Assembly (NCBI GenBank): GCA_021850545.1
Contig: JAJZLU010000052.1
Span: 1-56,757, forward strand
Source: Thermoplasmata archaeon
GTDB lineage: Archaea; Thermoplasmatota; Thermoplasmata; Thermoplasmatales; Thermoplasmataceae
Direction of reading: 5' to 3'
DNA length: 56,757 nucleotides
In this document: positions 11,291-20,490 of the stretch, piece by piece
Numbering within the stretch: the stretch's first letter is position 1
Layout: each line of letters starts with the position of its first letter
Made by a program: the position numbers and the translations under genes
Notes under the pieces: model-generated
Databases searched by the model: none
What the model was told of the DNA's origin: nothing
The model's input: only the letters and a program-made list of their open reading frames with translations

Positions 11291-11440
11291 TTACTGCCCG
11301 CCTCTTCTCTCCTTAGCCTTAAGTCTCAAACCGGTATAACCACATCTTCTGCACTTGAGAGCCTTGGGTGAATTTCTGGCATCGCATCTCATGCATATTT
11401 TTTTGTTAAGTCTTCTTTCAACTGCTTCCGGAAATGCCAT
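11291..11440 (-). CDS. rpl40e: Ribosomal protein eL40
   Basis: A 49-residue basic zinc-ribbon protein of the large ribosomal subunit. It begins [20 protein letters not shown], has two CxxC pairs (CMRC and CRRC) 10 residues apart and ends KERRGGQ, a good match to archaeal L40e. ATG at 11440. It is the first gene of a likely operon with purQ, with 39 bp between its stop and the purQ ATG. A weak TATA-like stretch on the minus strand (ACTTAAAAT) lies upstream. Confidence 0.92.
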   Translation of the reverse strand: MAFPEAVERRLNKKICMRCDARNSPKALKCRRCGYTGLRLKAKERRGGQ

Positions 11441-11504
11441 ATTTAATCTACCATCATTTTAAGTAATAACGATGCGAGTATTGGAAATGACTATAATAAT
11501 CTAA

Positions 11505-13073
11505 TCATATGATTCGGGGCACAATAATCTGCCACAGAAGCAGCAAAATAAGAACCGTGCTTGAAACATTAAGGATACGGCTGACCGTCTTCTCGTTGCT
11601 GAGGAACTTTAGCCTTTCCCTTCTTCCAGCAATAAGCAGGGAATCCCTGAAGAACTGGGCTCCGTCGAAAATTAGTATGGGAAGGGCATTTGTAATCCCA
11701 AGTAGGATATCGAACCAGAATAGCCAGTAAACGAGATTAACCAGGCCCCAGAACAATGGTGCATAGAAGGGAACAGAGAAGAGTGATGCGAGGCCTCCGG
11801 AAACAGGGTAAAGATACTGGAAGGGCAGCACTATGAAAGTAAGGCCGCCGGTCCAAGGGTTTGAAAACACTTCCTGGCCAGAAAGGATGCCCTGGAGGCC
11901 AGAAAGGTTGTAGCCAAGCATTCCAGCGAAGCTGATGGTGATTCCCAGGAAGCTCTGGTTTTTGTAATCAGCAGAATTAGCAGCTGGATCTGTTTCCTGG
12001 TAAAATTCATACTTTGACATTGTTGTTACATTTTTATATTGCATGGAAAGAACTGGAGTTCCCGATGAAACAGTAAAGTTTTCAAGGACAATGGAGACAG
12101 TAGTTCCAGGGGCAGTTGAATTAAGCAGATCAGAAAGGGTTGAATCATTGTAGATCAATCGCCCGTCCACTGAGACAATGGTATCTCCCGGCGTTAGGCT
12201 TGAATTATAAGCGGGTGTGCCTTTAGTAAGGGAGTTTATGACTATTCCGGCTGGAAGCTCATAAGTTTGAACGGATTTGCCGTCGAAGAAGGAAACATTG
12301 TAAAGCTTCCCGGGGGTCAATTGAGATGTGAGGTAAAGGTTGTTTACGCTATTGCCTGAATAATTCCCAAAGGAAATCAGTTCAGCCCCGGGGGATATAT
12401 AATTCGCTGCCGGGGAGCCCACAGTGATGTCCTGAACATAAGTTCCATTGTGTATGGGTGTAGCTGCAGGCATTAGAAGCAGAGATAACACAAAGAAAGT
12501 GATTACACCTAAGACAATGTTTATGCCCGGGCCTGCTGCAATGAGCCTTCTACGTTTGACTGGGTCAACCTTCTGAATTTCCTCTTCGTCCGGCTCAACA
12601 AATGCACCCATGGGCACTATAAGAAAGAGAATGCCTACTGAAGAAACCTTGATTCCATGTTTACGGGCAACTATCCCGTGGAACATCTCATGGATAATGA
12701 CTGAAAGCGCCAGTGCCACGACCCCGTAACCCAAGGGTATTGCAGGGTTGATGCCAGGTAACCCTATTTCAAAAGCCAGAGATGGAGCACTGGAAGGAGG
12801 GATGAACAAGGAAAGGTATGCGCCATAAACGAGGAGAATCATTGCTGCAACAGCAGCGATGAAGACGATTACAACAGAAGCCCTGCTGAAAAGTATGGCC
12901 GGAAATCTGTTTGCAACACGGTCAAGTATCTTCCTGTTCTTCACAATCTTGACAAGAAGAAGAGGGCCATAAGCCTGGAAATGTTTGGTCTTGGCCAACC
13001 TTGGCGCAAGATATATCATAAGCATGATCCATATGAAAATAAGAAAAATTACCAATTCCAGGGTCAAGCTCAT
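11505..13073 (-). CDS. Site-2 protease family (M50) intramembrane metalloprotease with PDZ domain
   Basis: A 522-residue membrane protein. The zinc-binding HEMFH lies at residues 128-132 in a hydrophobic segment. The second motif (NALPILIFDG) is near residue 465, with the Asp that completes the site. Between them is a PDZ-like domain (TKGTPAYNSSLTPGDTIVSVDG). Members cut membrane-embedded regulators or clear signal peptides; the substrate here is unknown. The ATG at 13073 precedes a membrane helix. It is divergent from fbp with a 152-bp gap. Confidence 0.9.
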   Translation of the reverse strand: MSLTLELVIFLIFIWIMLMIYLAPRLAKTKHFQAYGPLLLVKIVKNRKILDRVANRFPAILFSRASVVIVFIAAVAAMILLVYGAYLSLFIPPSSAPSLAFEIGLPGINPAIPLGYGVVALALSVIIHEMFHGIVARKHGIKVSSVGILFLIVPMGAFVEPDEEEIQKVDPVKRRRLIAAGPGINIVLGVITFFVLSLLLMPAATPIHNGTYVQDITVGSPAANYISPGAELISFGNYSGNSVNNLYLTSQLTPGKLYNVSFFDGKSVQTYELPAGIVINSLTKGTPAYNSSLTPGDTIVSVDGRLIYNDSTLSDLLNSTAPGTTVSIVLENFTVSSGTPVLSMQYKNVTTMSKYEFYQETDPAANSADYKNQSFLGITISFAGMLGYNLSGLQGILSGQEVFSNPWTGGLTFIVLPFQYLYPVSGGLASLFSVPFYAPLFWGLVNLVYWLFWFDILLGITNALPILIFDGAQFFRDSLLIAGRRERLKFLSNEKTVSRILNVSSTVLILLLLWQIIVPRII

Positions 13074-13194
13074 TCAGTGGGGTAGTATTTAATATACTAA
13101 AAATTTACACTTCTAGAGAAAAGATTCGACAATCGGCAAATCGTTAATCCAAATGAATTATTATTTGTCGAAGTAATTTTTTCCCAAACAAAAG

Positions 13195-13204
13195 TTTTTA
13201 ATAT
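13195..13204 (+). promoter_or_regulatory. TATA box of fbp
   Basis: TTTTTAATAT, centred about 26 bp before the fbp ATG (13226), which suggests a leaderless transcript. Confidence 0.55.
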
Positions 13205-13225
13205 CGATTTTGCAAGTAGTATGCC

Positions 13226-14386
13226 ATGAAAGCTACAATATCTCACATTAAGGCTGATATTGGAAGTCTGCCTGGCCATACAACTGTCTATGAGCCTGTT
13301 GTGGACTCTGTTAGAAAGTATGTGAAGGACAAGGGCGAATCCCTCCTCACTGATTTTCATATCTCGTATGTTGGTGACGACATACAGATAACAATGGTGC
13401 ATAACAATGGGATCGATAGCCCTGAAATTCATGAACTTGCCTGGAACGCATTCAAGGCAGGGACAGACGTAGCCAGAAAAGTAGGTCTTTACGGTGCAGG
13501 GCAGGATCTCCTTAAGGACTCATTCTCTGGAAACATAAAGGGTATGGGCCCCGGAGTGGCTGAGATGGAAATCACCCCAAGGAAGTCAGAGCCATTCATA
13601 ATTTATATGATGGACAAGACTGAACCCGGAGCTTTCAACTATCCAATTTTCAAGATGTTTGCAGATCCCTACAACACACCGGGCCTTGTTATAGACTCAA
13701 ACATGCACGATGGGTTCATCTTCGAAGTGTGGGACATTGTGGAGGCAAAGAGGATATTCCTCTCGACACCTGAGCATATGTATGATATCATGGGGATGAT
13801 TGGATCAAAGGGCAGATACGTGATCAAGAGGGTCCATACCAAGCCTAACCATGAGAAGCTTCCAGATGAGAACGTTGCAGTCATTACGACAGACAAGCTT
13901 TCATTCATAGCTGGAGAGTATGTTGGCAAGGACGACCCTGCAGGCATAGTCAGGATACAGTCGGGACTGCCTGCATCCGGCGAATCGCTTGAAGCCTTTT
14001 CCCACCCGTACCTTGTATCGGGGTGGATGAGGGGTTCCTTCAATGGGCCACTGATGCCTGTTGGCATGAAGGACGCAAAAATGACACGTTTCGACGGCCC
14101 CCCGAGGGTGGTAGGCCTTGGTTTTGTAATGAAGGATGGAAAATTATCCGGTCCTGTAGACATGTTTGACGACCCGGCATTCGACGGAGCAAGAAGAACA
14201 GCAGTCAAAGTCGTTGATTACCTCAGGAGAATGGGTCCATTTGAACCACACAGGGTACCAGAAGAAGACATGGAATACACTACTCTTCCGAGAGTCCTTG
14301 AAAAGTACAAGGGCCAGTTTGAGCCAGTCCAGGATGGGCAGAAGAAAAAGAAGGAAATCAAGCTGTCAACTAAGGATGTTGACTGA
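13226..14386 (+). CDS. fbp: Fructose-1,6-bisphosphate aldolase/phosphatase (bifunctional)
   Basis: The 386-residue archaeal type V enzyme, which both condenses triose phosphates and dephosphorylates fructose 1,6-bisphosphate, making gluconeogenesis one-way. Family hallmarks are the start KATISHIKADIGSLPGHT, the metal-binding HISYVGDDIQI, GAGQDLLKD and the FNYPIFKMFADPYNTPGL segment. Length is usual. The ATG at 13226 sits 26 bp from a TATA box. The 3' end overlaps the convergent iron-sulfur membrane protein by 17 bp. Confidence 0.95.
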   Translation: MKATISHIKADIGSLPGHTTVYEPVVDSVRKYVKDKGESLLTDFHISYVGDDIQITMVHNNGIDSPEIHELAWNAFKAGTDVARKVGLYGAGQDLLKDSFSGNIKGMGPGVAEMEITPRKSEPFIIYMMDKTEPGAFNYPIFKMFADPYNTPGLVIDSNMHDGFIFEVWDIVEAKRIFLSTPEHMYDIMGMIGSKGRYVIKRVHTKPNHEKLPDENVAVITTDKLSFIAGEYVGKDDPAGIVRIQSGLPASGESLEAFSHPYLVSGWMRGSFNGPLMPVGMKDAKMTRFDGPPRVVGLGFVMKDGKLSGPVDMFDDPAFDGARRTAVKVVDYLRRMGPFEPHRVPEEDMEYTTLPRVLEKYKGQFEPVQDGQKKKKEIKLSTKDVD

Positions 14387-16367
14387 TCTTCTTCTCCCTT
14401 TTTTCTTTTAAAAAATTCCTCACGTCATAGAAGAATATATTGTCATAAGGGCAGGCTTCCAGGCAGGAACCTGCGCCAACGCATTTTGAGCTTTTGAAGT
14501 AACCCTGTTTTATAAACTGGCCAGGCAGGTCTCCTAATCCAACTTCACATGCACTAACACAATCCTTCGTAGGGCATGTAACACAGGTGTCAGGGCTCCT
14601 AACCTTAAGTTTGAAGAGACCGATCTTGCTGAAGAATCCCACAAAAGTTCCGGTGGTGCACCACCCGTATCTCCTGCAGGGGCTCATTCCAACAAACGGG
14701 ATGGAGATGAAGAAAGCATACCACAGGAAGTTCCAGATGAAAAATGAAAAGAACACGATGGGGTCAATTCCGTATAGCGTATAGTTGGACAGTCCTCCCG
14801 ATGTTTCAAATGAAAGGTAAGACAGCACTATCATGAATATCCATGACATGGAAATGTAGGGGTATATGGCTGCCCTGAACTTGCTCCCGATGTTCTTCCT
14901 GCTGATGCTGGACTGGTAATTGTACCCGATCATCTGCTGGCCAAGGGTTCCGCCATACATAACTGCAGATGGGCAAAGTGTGCTGCAGTAGCTTCTTCTC
15001 CCAAAAAGAAGGGCAAGAACCGCATACAATGCGTAACTTCCAACAAGTGCTGCTATCACCGCCGGGTACATGGGGCCAAGGGAACCGGCATTTGCCCAGA
15101 TCGGGAGCACCTTATAGAAACTCTCTGGCCCGAAATTTGGCCAGAACAAGGTATAGAGCGAAAAAGCGACAAGTGCCAGCGAGAGGTTCACTCTCTTCTC
15201 CTTCCACTGTAGTTTCCTCATCCTGAAAACAACAAGTGCCCCCATTTCAATCCCCATTATTGTGAGGAAAATGTAGGAATTTGTTATGGCACCAATAATA
15301 TATGGTATATCAATAGCCACAGCCGGTATTACAGAACTATTCACTCCGCCAAGCAGGGAAGAAAATGCAGAAAATCCGGAAAGGCCTTCCTGGGGACTAC
15401 CGTTATTGAGATAAAGAAGGGCACCTGCAACAAACATTTCTGAAACAAAAGACGTGAGTAGTACCTTGAACATGAACGATGGGCTCTTTAGCCAACCAAC
15501 TTTTTTCCCTACTGGAGAAGGATCCAGGGCGACATAGAAGTAAAAGACCATTCCAAGAAGCATCCCAACACCGTAAACCAGCCACGCGATGTAGAATGGC
15601 TTTGCGTATACAACCCCAAGAAAAACTCCGAGAGACATAATGGAGTATATGGTGAAGAGGATGGACAGCCTGGACATGTCAACTTCAGTGATGGAATTCC
15701 TTCTATTGGCGATCCATTCAAACAGGATAATCATAAAGGCCACCATGAGCGCTGTAAAGGCTATGGAAAAAGATTCCTTGAACAAATGCCCCTGTATCAT
15801 TGAAGGCGTTGCAGCTGACATTGCTATGATTGAACCAAACATTATCCTTACAATTCTGGACTCTTTGAACAAATAGAGGATATAAAGCATCTCCGAAATC
15901 ATCGGAACTACGAATAGGATGCTGTTCAATCCGGAAGTAAAATAGCCTATTATTCCTGCTGTACCAGCCATTGCGGTTCTTGCGCTGGCAGTGTAAGCAA
16001 TTGTGAACAGGAATGACCCCATTGAAACTTCATTCCAGGCAAAAAGAAGAGAAAAAGCCAGTGCCATTTTTCTGGTTATTCTCTTGATTTCAATTTGGGT
16101 GGAAATCCATAGGAGGTAAACAATCGCTATGGTCATGATGAACATTGCCATATTGACGCTCAGAATTGTGTTGAAAAAACCTGGTGGAGTTGCGAAAAAA
16201 TAATTCAGGGCATTGAGCATGCTGCCCATCATGGTCAAGAGTATAACCATATAGGCCATTTTCCTGAGGCTGAAGTTTTCAGAATTATTCCGCAGGTACT
16301 TCAGGGTGTAGGCAATGAACGCTGTCATAATCACAATCACCCCTATGACTATGGGCACGTTCTGCAT
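14370..16367 (-). CDS. Large membrane iron-sulfur protein with NapH/ferredoxin-like C-terminus
   Basis: A 665-residue protein with about 14 membrane helices. Its later part holds RRSYCSTLCPSA and CRRYGWC, resembling NapH-type polyferredoxins, and then a cytoplasmic dicluster ferredoxin domain. The first motif is CVTCPTKDCVSAC. The second reads CVGAGSCLEACP: the expected second cysteine of CxxCxxCxxxCP is alanine, which suggests a three-iron cluster. It is divergent from the terminal oxidase operon across 222 bp, so a role in electron flow near the quinone or oxidase is plausible but inferred. A TATA-like ATTTTATAGG (minus strand) lies about 24 bp before the ATG. Confidence 0.8.
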   Translation of the reverse strand: MQNVPIVIGVIVIMTAFIAYTLKYLRNNSENFSLRKMAYMVILLTMMGSMLNALNYFFATPPGFFNTILSVNMAMFIMTIAIVYLLWISTQIEIKRITRKMALAFSLLFAWNEVSMGSFLFTIAYTASARTAMAGTAGIIGYFTSGLNSILFVVPMISEMLYILYLFKESRIVRIMFGSIIAMSAATPSMIQGHLFKESFSIAFTALMVAFMIILFEWIANRRNSITEVDMSRLSILFTIYSIMSLGVFLGVVYAKPFYIAWLVYGVGMLLGMVFYFYVALDPSPVGKKVGWLKSPSFMFKVLLTSFVSEMFVAGALLYLNNGSPQEGLSGFSAFSSLLGGVNSSVIPAVAIDIPYIIGAITNSYIFLTIMGIEMGALVVFRMRKLQWKEKRVNLSLALVAFSLYTLFWPNFGPESFYKVLPIWANAGSLGPMYPAVIAALVGSYALYAVLALLFGRRSYCSTLCPSAVMYGGTLGQQMIGYNYQSSISRKNIGSKFRAAIYPYISMSWIFMIVLSYLSFETSGGLSNYTLYGIDPIVFFSFFIWNFLWYAFFISIPFVGMSPCRRYGWCTTGTFVGFFSKIGLFKLKVRSPDTCVTCPTKDCVSACEVGLGDLPGQFIKQGYFKSSKCVGAGSCLEACPYDNIFFYDVRNFLKEKREKKISQHP

Positions 16368-16561
16368 ATTTCAGAATAGCTGCTTCCTATAAAATGGTTG
16401 AATCCGATGGTACCATTTGCTAAAAGGTATTAAAAGCAAAATAGAATCAATAATCAAAATCATACGGCACCGACCAAATAGGCATTAGTTTTTCCTTACA
16501 ATTATACAAATTATTATGGAACCAATATTTTCAGGTTCTGCGGATCACACTTCAAAAAAAA

Positions 16562-16570
16562 TTTAAATAA
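16562..16570 (+). promoter_or_regulatory. TATA box of the terminal oxidase operon
   Basis: TTTAAATAA, centred about 24 bp before the ATG at 16590. This fits a leaderless start of the oxidase operon. The 222-bp gap holds nothing else I can support besides the divergent promoter. Confidence 0.6.
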
Positions 16571-16589
16571 TGTTTTTCAATGCAACAGT

Positions 16590-16838
16590 ATGGAAGAAAA
16601 GGGTAGACTGATTGTCACCTTTTTAGTAATCTCCGTGGTGATTGGGGTAGCTGCATACTTTTTGCTGCAATACCTGTTTACCCTGTTCTTTTTCGGGTAT
16701 CCCGGAATTGCAGAGGGACAGGCCTCAGACCCGGCACTTTCAACAGGAATTGCTTCTGGAGCGTTTGCAATAATGTTCCTGTTGTATCCCGTTTATAAAT
16801 ATGGCGACAAAAGTTCCACAGGAGATGATTTCAGGTGA
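16590..16838 (+). CDS. Small two-helix membrane protein, probable oxidase accessory subunit
   Basis: An 82-residue protein with two hydrophobic helices (about residues 8-36 and 50-69) joined by a short polar loop. Its C-terminus is charged. It is first in the oxidase operon and overlaps the subunit II gene by 4 bp (GTGA), so translation is coupled. Small subunits of this kind occur in many archaeal haem-copper oxidases, but I cannot match it to a named one. Confidence 0.75.
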   Translation: MEEKGRLIVTFLVISVVIGVAAYFLLQYLFTLFFFGYPGIAEGQASDPALSTGIASGAFAIMFLLYPVYKYGDKSSTGDDFR

Positions 16839-17281
16839 ATAGCAAAGTAAAGAACGAGTTAATTTACACTATTGTGGTATTGGCTATTCTTCTGGTTGTA
16901 GCAGTCATAAATGTAAATTACATCGATGGACACAAGGCAAATATCGCACAGCCGGAGAATAACAGCACAGTTCCCGCCAATTCCACTATCATTAAAGTAA
17001 CAGGTTACCAGTGGGCATGGAGTTTCACATATACTAATGGAACAACTTCAACAGATTACCTTTATGTAACTGCGGGCCACACCTATACCCTACAGGTCCA
17101 GTCGAAGGATGTCATCCACGATCTCCTGATCCCCAACCTTGGGGTGCAGGTTTATGCCGTACCCGGCCATCCAAACCAGGTAACCTTTGAACCTACGAAA
17201 CAAGGAACATTCATTTTTGAATGTGTTGAATACTGTGGGCAAGACCACTATCTCATGAGAGGATATATGGAGGTTTCGTGA
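16835..17281 (+). CDS. Haem-copper oxidase subunit II (CuA protein)
   Basis: A 148-residue subunit with a single N-terminal helix and an outward-facing cupredoxin domain. All CuA ligands are visible: His95 (VIHDLLIP), then Cys130, Cys134, His138 and Met141 in ECVEYCGQDHYLM. YQWAWSF is the aromatic patch that passes electrons on. It takes electrons from a donor, probably the cupredoxin encoded downstream, and delivers them to subunit I. It starts with GTG overlapping the previous stop. It is shorter than bacterial CoxB, which has two helices. Confidence 0.93.
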   Translation: MNSKVKNELIYTIVVLAILLVVAVINVNYIDGHKANIAQPENNSTVPANSTIIKVTGYQWAWSFTYTNGTTSTDYLYVTAGHTYTLQVQSKDVIHDLLIPNLGVQVYAVPGHPNQVTFEPTKQGTFIFECVEYCGQDHYLMRGYMEVS

Positions 17282-17284
17282 TAA

Positions 17285-18958
17285 ATGTCAACTATTGATC
17301 TTTTGATTCTGGCATCTGTAGTGGGTTCACTTGTTGCCATTCTGGTATTTGCAGTTTATTACCTTACGGCATCCAAGGCAGAATCTCTCAGCCTCACAGC
17401 GAAGGAAGAAGGTTACACAGATTCCAATGCATATTGGAGAGAACAGCTCTATGGGAAACCAAGACCACTTACCTGGTCAATATTCACCTACGATGATGCC
17501 AAGAGCATCGGGCTCAGGTACATCTTCACCTCAGTAGTTTTCCTGTTCATTGCTGGCGCATTTGGCGTTCTAATGAGGGTTAGCCTTTTTGACCCAAATC
17601 CTGTGATAATTCAGCCCATCATATACAACATTCTTATGACCCAGCACGCAACACTGATGATCTACATGTTCGCCATCGGCGCTGCACTGGGATTCGGATA
17701 CTACCTGCTTCCGACACAACTCAGGCTGAAACGAGACAACATGGGCCATTGGTCATCAGTTGCATACTGGCTCTGGGTACTTGGAGGAGCACTGTTTGTT
17801 CTTTCAAGATCCAGCATGAGGTGGTACCTCTACCCGCCACTTTCACTTCAACTTACGCCTACTGGGGCAGGGACATTTAACTGGCTTGCAATAATAGCAA
17901 TGGAGCTTATATTCATCGGAATCACAATGGCAAGTATCATTGTCCTGAAGGTAATCTTCATCGACAGATCTGATGACATTACTCTATCAAAAATGCCAAT
18001 TTTTGCATGGTCAGTTGTTTTCACCCTAATCATGTTGCTTTCATCGGATGAGCCATTGATGGTTGGACTCGGAATGCTCTTTTACGACTTTTTCAACCCG
18101 GTTTTCTTCACAGGAGCAACTAGCACCCCCCTGACTTTTGCAGTTCTCTTCTGGTTCTGGGGCCACCCAATTGTGTACATCGCAGTAATCCCGTATTTTG
18201 GCCTGATGTACGATATCATCACTAGGTTCACAAAAACACCCGTGTACAGTTACTTCTCTGGCGTATTTTCCCTTGGCCTCCTTATGATATTAAGTGAACT
18301 GGTATGGGGACACCACCTCCTCAACTCTGGGCTTGGAATAGACTGGGTACTCTTCTTCACCTCTGCTTCATTTGTAGTGGTGATTCCATCAGCATTGACT
18401 ATCTTCAACATGATTGGAACTCTGTGGAAAGCAGAGAAAATACGGCTCACAACTCCAATGATGTTTGTCATAAATGCCATACTGGATTTCATTATCGGAG
18501 GTGTCCTTGGAGTAATGCTTGCTAACCAGTCCGTTAACGAAGTTGCACATGGAACATACTTTGTAACAGGGCACTTCCACTTTATATTCGTCGGCCTGAC
18601 GCTTGGAGTGACCATGGCAGTATTCTACCTTTTATACCCAACATTCTCAAATGGAAGGGTGTATGACGAAAGGCTTGCCAAATGGCACCTTTACATAACT
18701 GCATTCGGCTCTCTTCTAATGTCCTTCTCATGGACAGTGGGAGGATACCTCGGTATGCCCAGGTCCGTGGCAGGTTACTTTGCTCAATTCCAGCCATATC
18801 AGGACAGCGCCATTATCGGCGGTGTGATAATTGGAATAGGCCAGCTGGTATTCCTTTACAACATAGCAAAGAGCTGGCTGGCACAGCCTACAACTGACCC
18901 TTATAATATTCTTGAGTACCGGACAGAGACCAACCAGGAAATCGGAGGTGGAGAGTAA
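17285..18958 (+). CDS. Haem-copper oxidase subunit I (B-type)
   Basis: The 557-residue catalytic subunit reducing oxygen to water, with 12 or more membrane helices. Motifs: HATLMIYMF with a haem-ligand His, WGHPIVYIAVIPYFG with the CuB His and cross-linked Tyr, WGHHLL with two more CuB ligands, and GHFHFIFVG with the haem ligands. HPIVY, with Ile in place of the A-type Glu, places it with B-family enzymes such as ba3. GGAGGTTT lies about 10 bp before the ATG. The end of the gene carries the ribosome binding site of the next gene. No subunit III gene is in the operon. Confidence 0.95.
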   Translation: MSTIDLLILASVVGSLVAILVFAVYYLTASKAESLSLTAKEEGYTDSNAYWREQLYGKPRPLTWSIFTYDDAKSIGLRYIFTSVVFLFIAGAFGVLMRVSLFDPNPVIIQPIIYNILMTQHATLMIYMFAIGAALGFGYYLLPTQLRLKRDNMGHWSSVAYWLWVLGGALFVLSRSSMRWYLYPPLSLQLTPTGAGTFNWLAIIAMELIFIGITMASIIVLKVIFIDRSDDITLSKMPIFAWSVVFTLIMLLSSDEPLMVGLGMLFYDFFNPVFFTGATSTPLTFAVLFWFWGHPIVYIAVIPYFGLMYDIITRFTKTPVYSYFSGVFSLGLLMILSELVWGHHLLNSGLGIDWVLFFTSASFVVVIPSALTIFNMIGTLWKAEKIRLTTPMMFVINAILDFIIGGVLGVMLANQSVNEVAHGTYFVTGHFHFIFVGLTLGVTMAVFYLLYPTFSNGRVYDERLAKWHLYITAFGSLLMSFSWTVGGYLGMPRSVAGYFAQFQPYQDSAIIGGVIIGIGQLVFLYNIAKSWLAQPTTDPYNILEYRTETNQEIGGGE

Positions 18959-18959
18959 A

Positions 18960-19622
18960 ATGGCATCAAATAAAGGTGGCGTAACCTTTGCCCTGATCAT
19001 CGTCCTCTTGGTGTCAGTTGCATTTGGGTATGTTCTTACCAGCCCAACAGGCGGAGGGCTTACATATTCCAACAGCCCTACAAAATACACGCAGTATATC
19101 AATCTCGGTGCAGATGCTGCAGGATGGGAATACAATTATAATACCAGCGACAGGAATCCTGTCCTCAATGTCCAGCTGAGCACACTGGTGTACTTTAATG
19201 TGACAGAGGAAGATGGCGCCCCGCATAATCTCTATGTAGCATATGACGGAAGTTACAGTTCAACATTGTTTGCCAAACTGGTCTCTGACCAGAAAAACAA
19301 CCCAAAGAGCATCGAAGGGTCCAATAATTACAAGGTCCTGAGCACTTCCCAGATAACACAGACAATTGGGCACAAGACTCAGGGAAAGTTCCCGTTCGTT
19401 GGGTCAAAAATGGCTGGCATATACACATACTGGTGTTCAGTCCACTATACTACAATGGTTGGGCTGCTCATAGTAAATGCAACTTCAGGGTCCACATCAG
19501 TGGTAACCCCAAATGTTGCAAATGGGGCAACACCGTCACACGTAAATAACCAATCAACATATTCGACAAGCGTCTCCAATGTCCTTTTGGCTCTGGAAAC
19601 GGCACTCAAGACGGTCGAGTAA
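18960..19622 (+). CDS. Membrane-anchored blue copper protein (sulfocyanin/cupredoxin-like)
   Basis: A 220-residue protein with an N-terminal helix (residues 9-27) serving as signal anchor and an extracytoplasmic cupredoxin domain. Type 1 copper ligands are His89 (GAPHNLYV), Cys159, His162 and Met166 (YWCSVHYTTM). The Ser/Thr/Asn-rich tail after residue 175 looks like a linker. It likely carries electrons to subunit II, as sulfocyanin does in Sulfolobus and Ferroplasma. The ATG at 18960 is chosen because GGAGGTGGA lies about 8 bp upstream. A longer TTG form would overlap subunit I. Confidence 0.88.
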   Translation: MASNKGGVTFALIIVLLVSVAFGYVLTSPTGGGLTYSNSPTKYTQYINLGADAAGWEYNYNTSDRNPVLNVQLSTLVYFNVTEEDGAPHNLYVAYDGSYSSTLFAKLVSDQKNNPKSIEGSNNYKVLSTSQITQTIGHKTQGKFPFVGSKMAGIYTYWCSVHYTTMVGLLIVNATSGSTSVVTPNVANGATPSHVNNQSTYSTSVSNVLLALETALKTVE

Positions 19623-19623
19623 T

Positions 19624-20490
19624 TTGAATGGAAAGGAATTCGTTAAAATTTCAAAACTGGAGATCACATTTCTTGTTGATCTCGTCGCCTTAGCAGGATT
19701 CCTTTCCAATCCTTCTTTTTATGCGAAAGCCATTCTTGTAGTGCCTTTAATTGTGGCTGGAAGCCTAGGTTCAATGTCCGCTGCATTTTTCAACAATCTT
19801 TATGACATGGATATCGACAGCTCCATGAAGAGAACCAGTTACAGGACGGGAATTGTTAACTCAAACACATACAGGCGCATGTTTGCCTATGGCGTTGCCA
19901 TGCTGGTTGCTTCAATGCTTATTTCATATTTCACAATCAACCTGCTGACTGCGCTATTTATTTTCCTGGGATTTTTAAGTTATGTTTTCCTATATACTAT
20001 ATTCCTTAAGAGGCGCACCACATGGAATATAGTCATCGGAGGGATTGCCGGAAGTTTCCCAGCCTTTGCGGGTTGGGCTGCTGTCAGCAATTCCATTTCA
20101 TTCACTGCAGCATTCATCGCTTTCCTGGTTTTCCTTTGGACGCCCACCCACTTCTGGTCCCTAGCGACAGGGAACGCGGAGGACTACAGAAATGCGAATG
20201 TACCTATGCTGCCTGCGGTTGTAGGAACCCAGAAAAGCTCAATTTACATTATTGCGAACACAGCGGTGCTGTTTGCATACTCTGTGTTGCCAATATTCTT
20301 CAAGCAGATCAACGTTGGCCCGGCTTACTATATCGTGGCAGTTGTACTTGGCGCCATATTGCTTTACTACACAATACTGCCCGTTAGGAACGGATTTTCA
20401 AAGCAATCTTTCAAAAAGGCCTTCCACTTCTCCAATTACTATCTGATGATTCTGTTGATTGCAATATGTCTGGTGAATTTCCTTCATTAG
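19624..20490 (+). CDS. ctaB: Haem O synthase (protoheme IX farnesyltransferase)
   Basis: A UbiA-family prenyltransferase of about 288 residues that adds a farnesyl-type tail to haem B, making haem O for the oxidase. It has nine hydrophobic segments and the two prenyl-diphosphate motifs, NNLYDMDIDSSMKRTSYR and DYRNANVPMLP. The TTG at 19624 directly after the cupredoxin stop is the preferred start. An ATG at 19579 would add 15 residues of arginine-rich, out-of-character sequence read from the cupredoxin gene. No haem A synthase gene is present in this window. Confidence 0.9.
   Translation: MNGKEFVKISKLEITFLVDLVALAGFLSNPSFYAKAILVVPLIVAGSLGSMSAAFFNNLYDMDIDSSMKRTSYRTGIVNSNTYRRMFAYGVAMLVASMLISYFTINLLTALFIFLGFLSYVFLYTIFLKRRTTWNIVIGGIAGSFPAFAGWAAVSNSISFTAAFIAFLVFLWTPTHFWSLATGNAEDYRNANVPMLPAVVGTQKSSIYIIANTAVLFAYSVLPIFFKQINVGPAYYIVAVVLGAILLYYTILPVRNGFSKQSFKKAFHFSNYYLMILLIAICLVNFLH

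Noticed and set aside
18912-18959. Longer cupredoxin start (TTG at 18912)
   Set aside because: The added 16 residues come from the end of subunit I and are highly charged. A strong ribosome binding site precedes the ATG at 18960.
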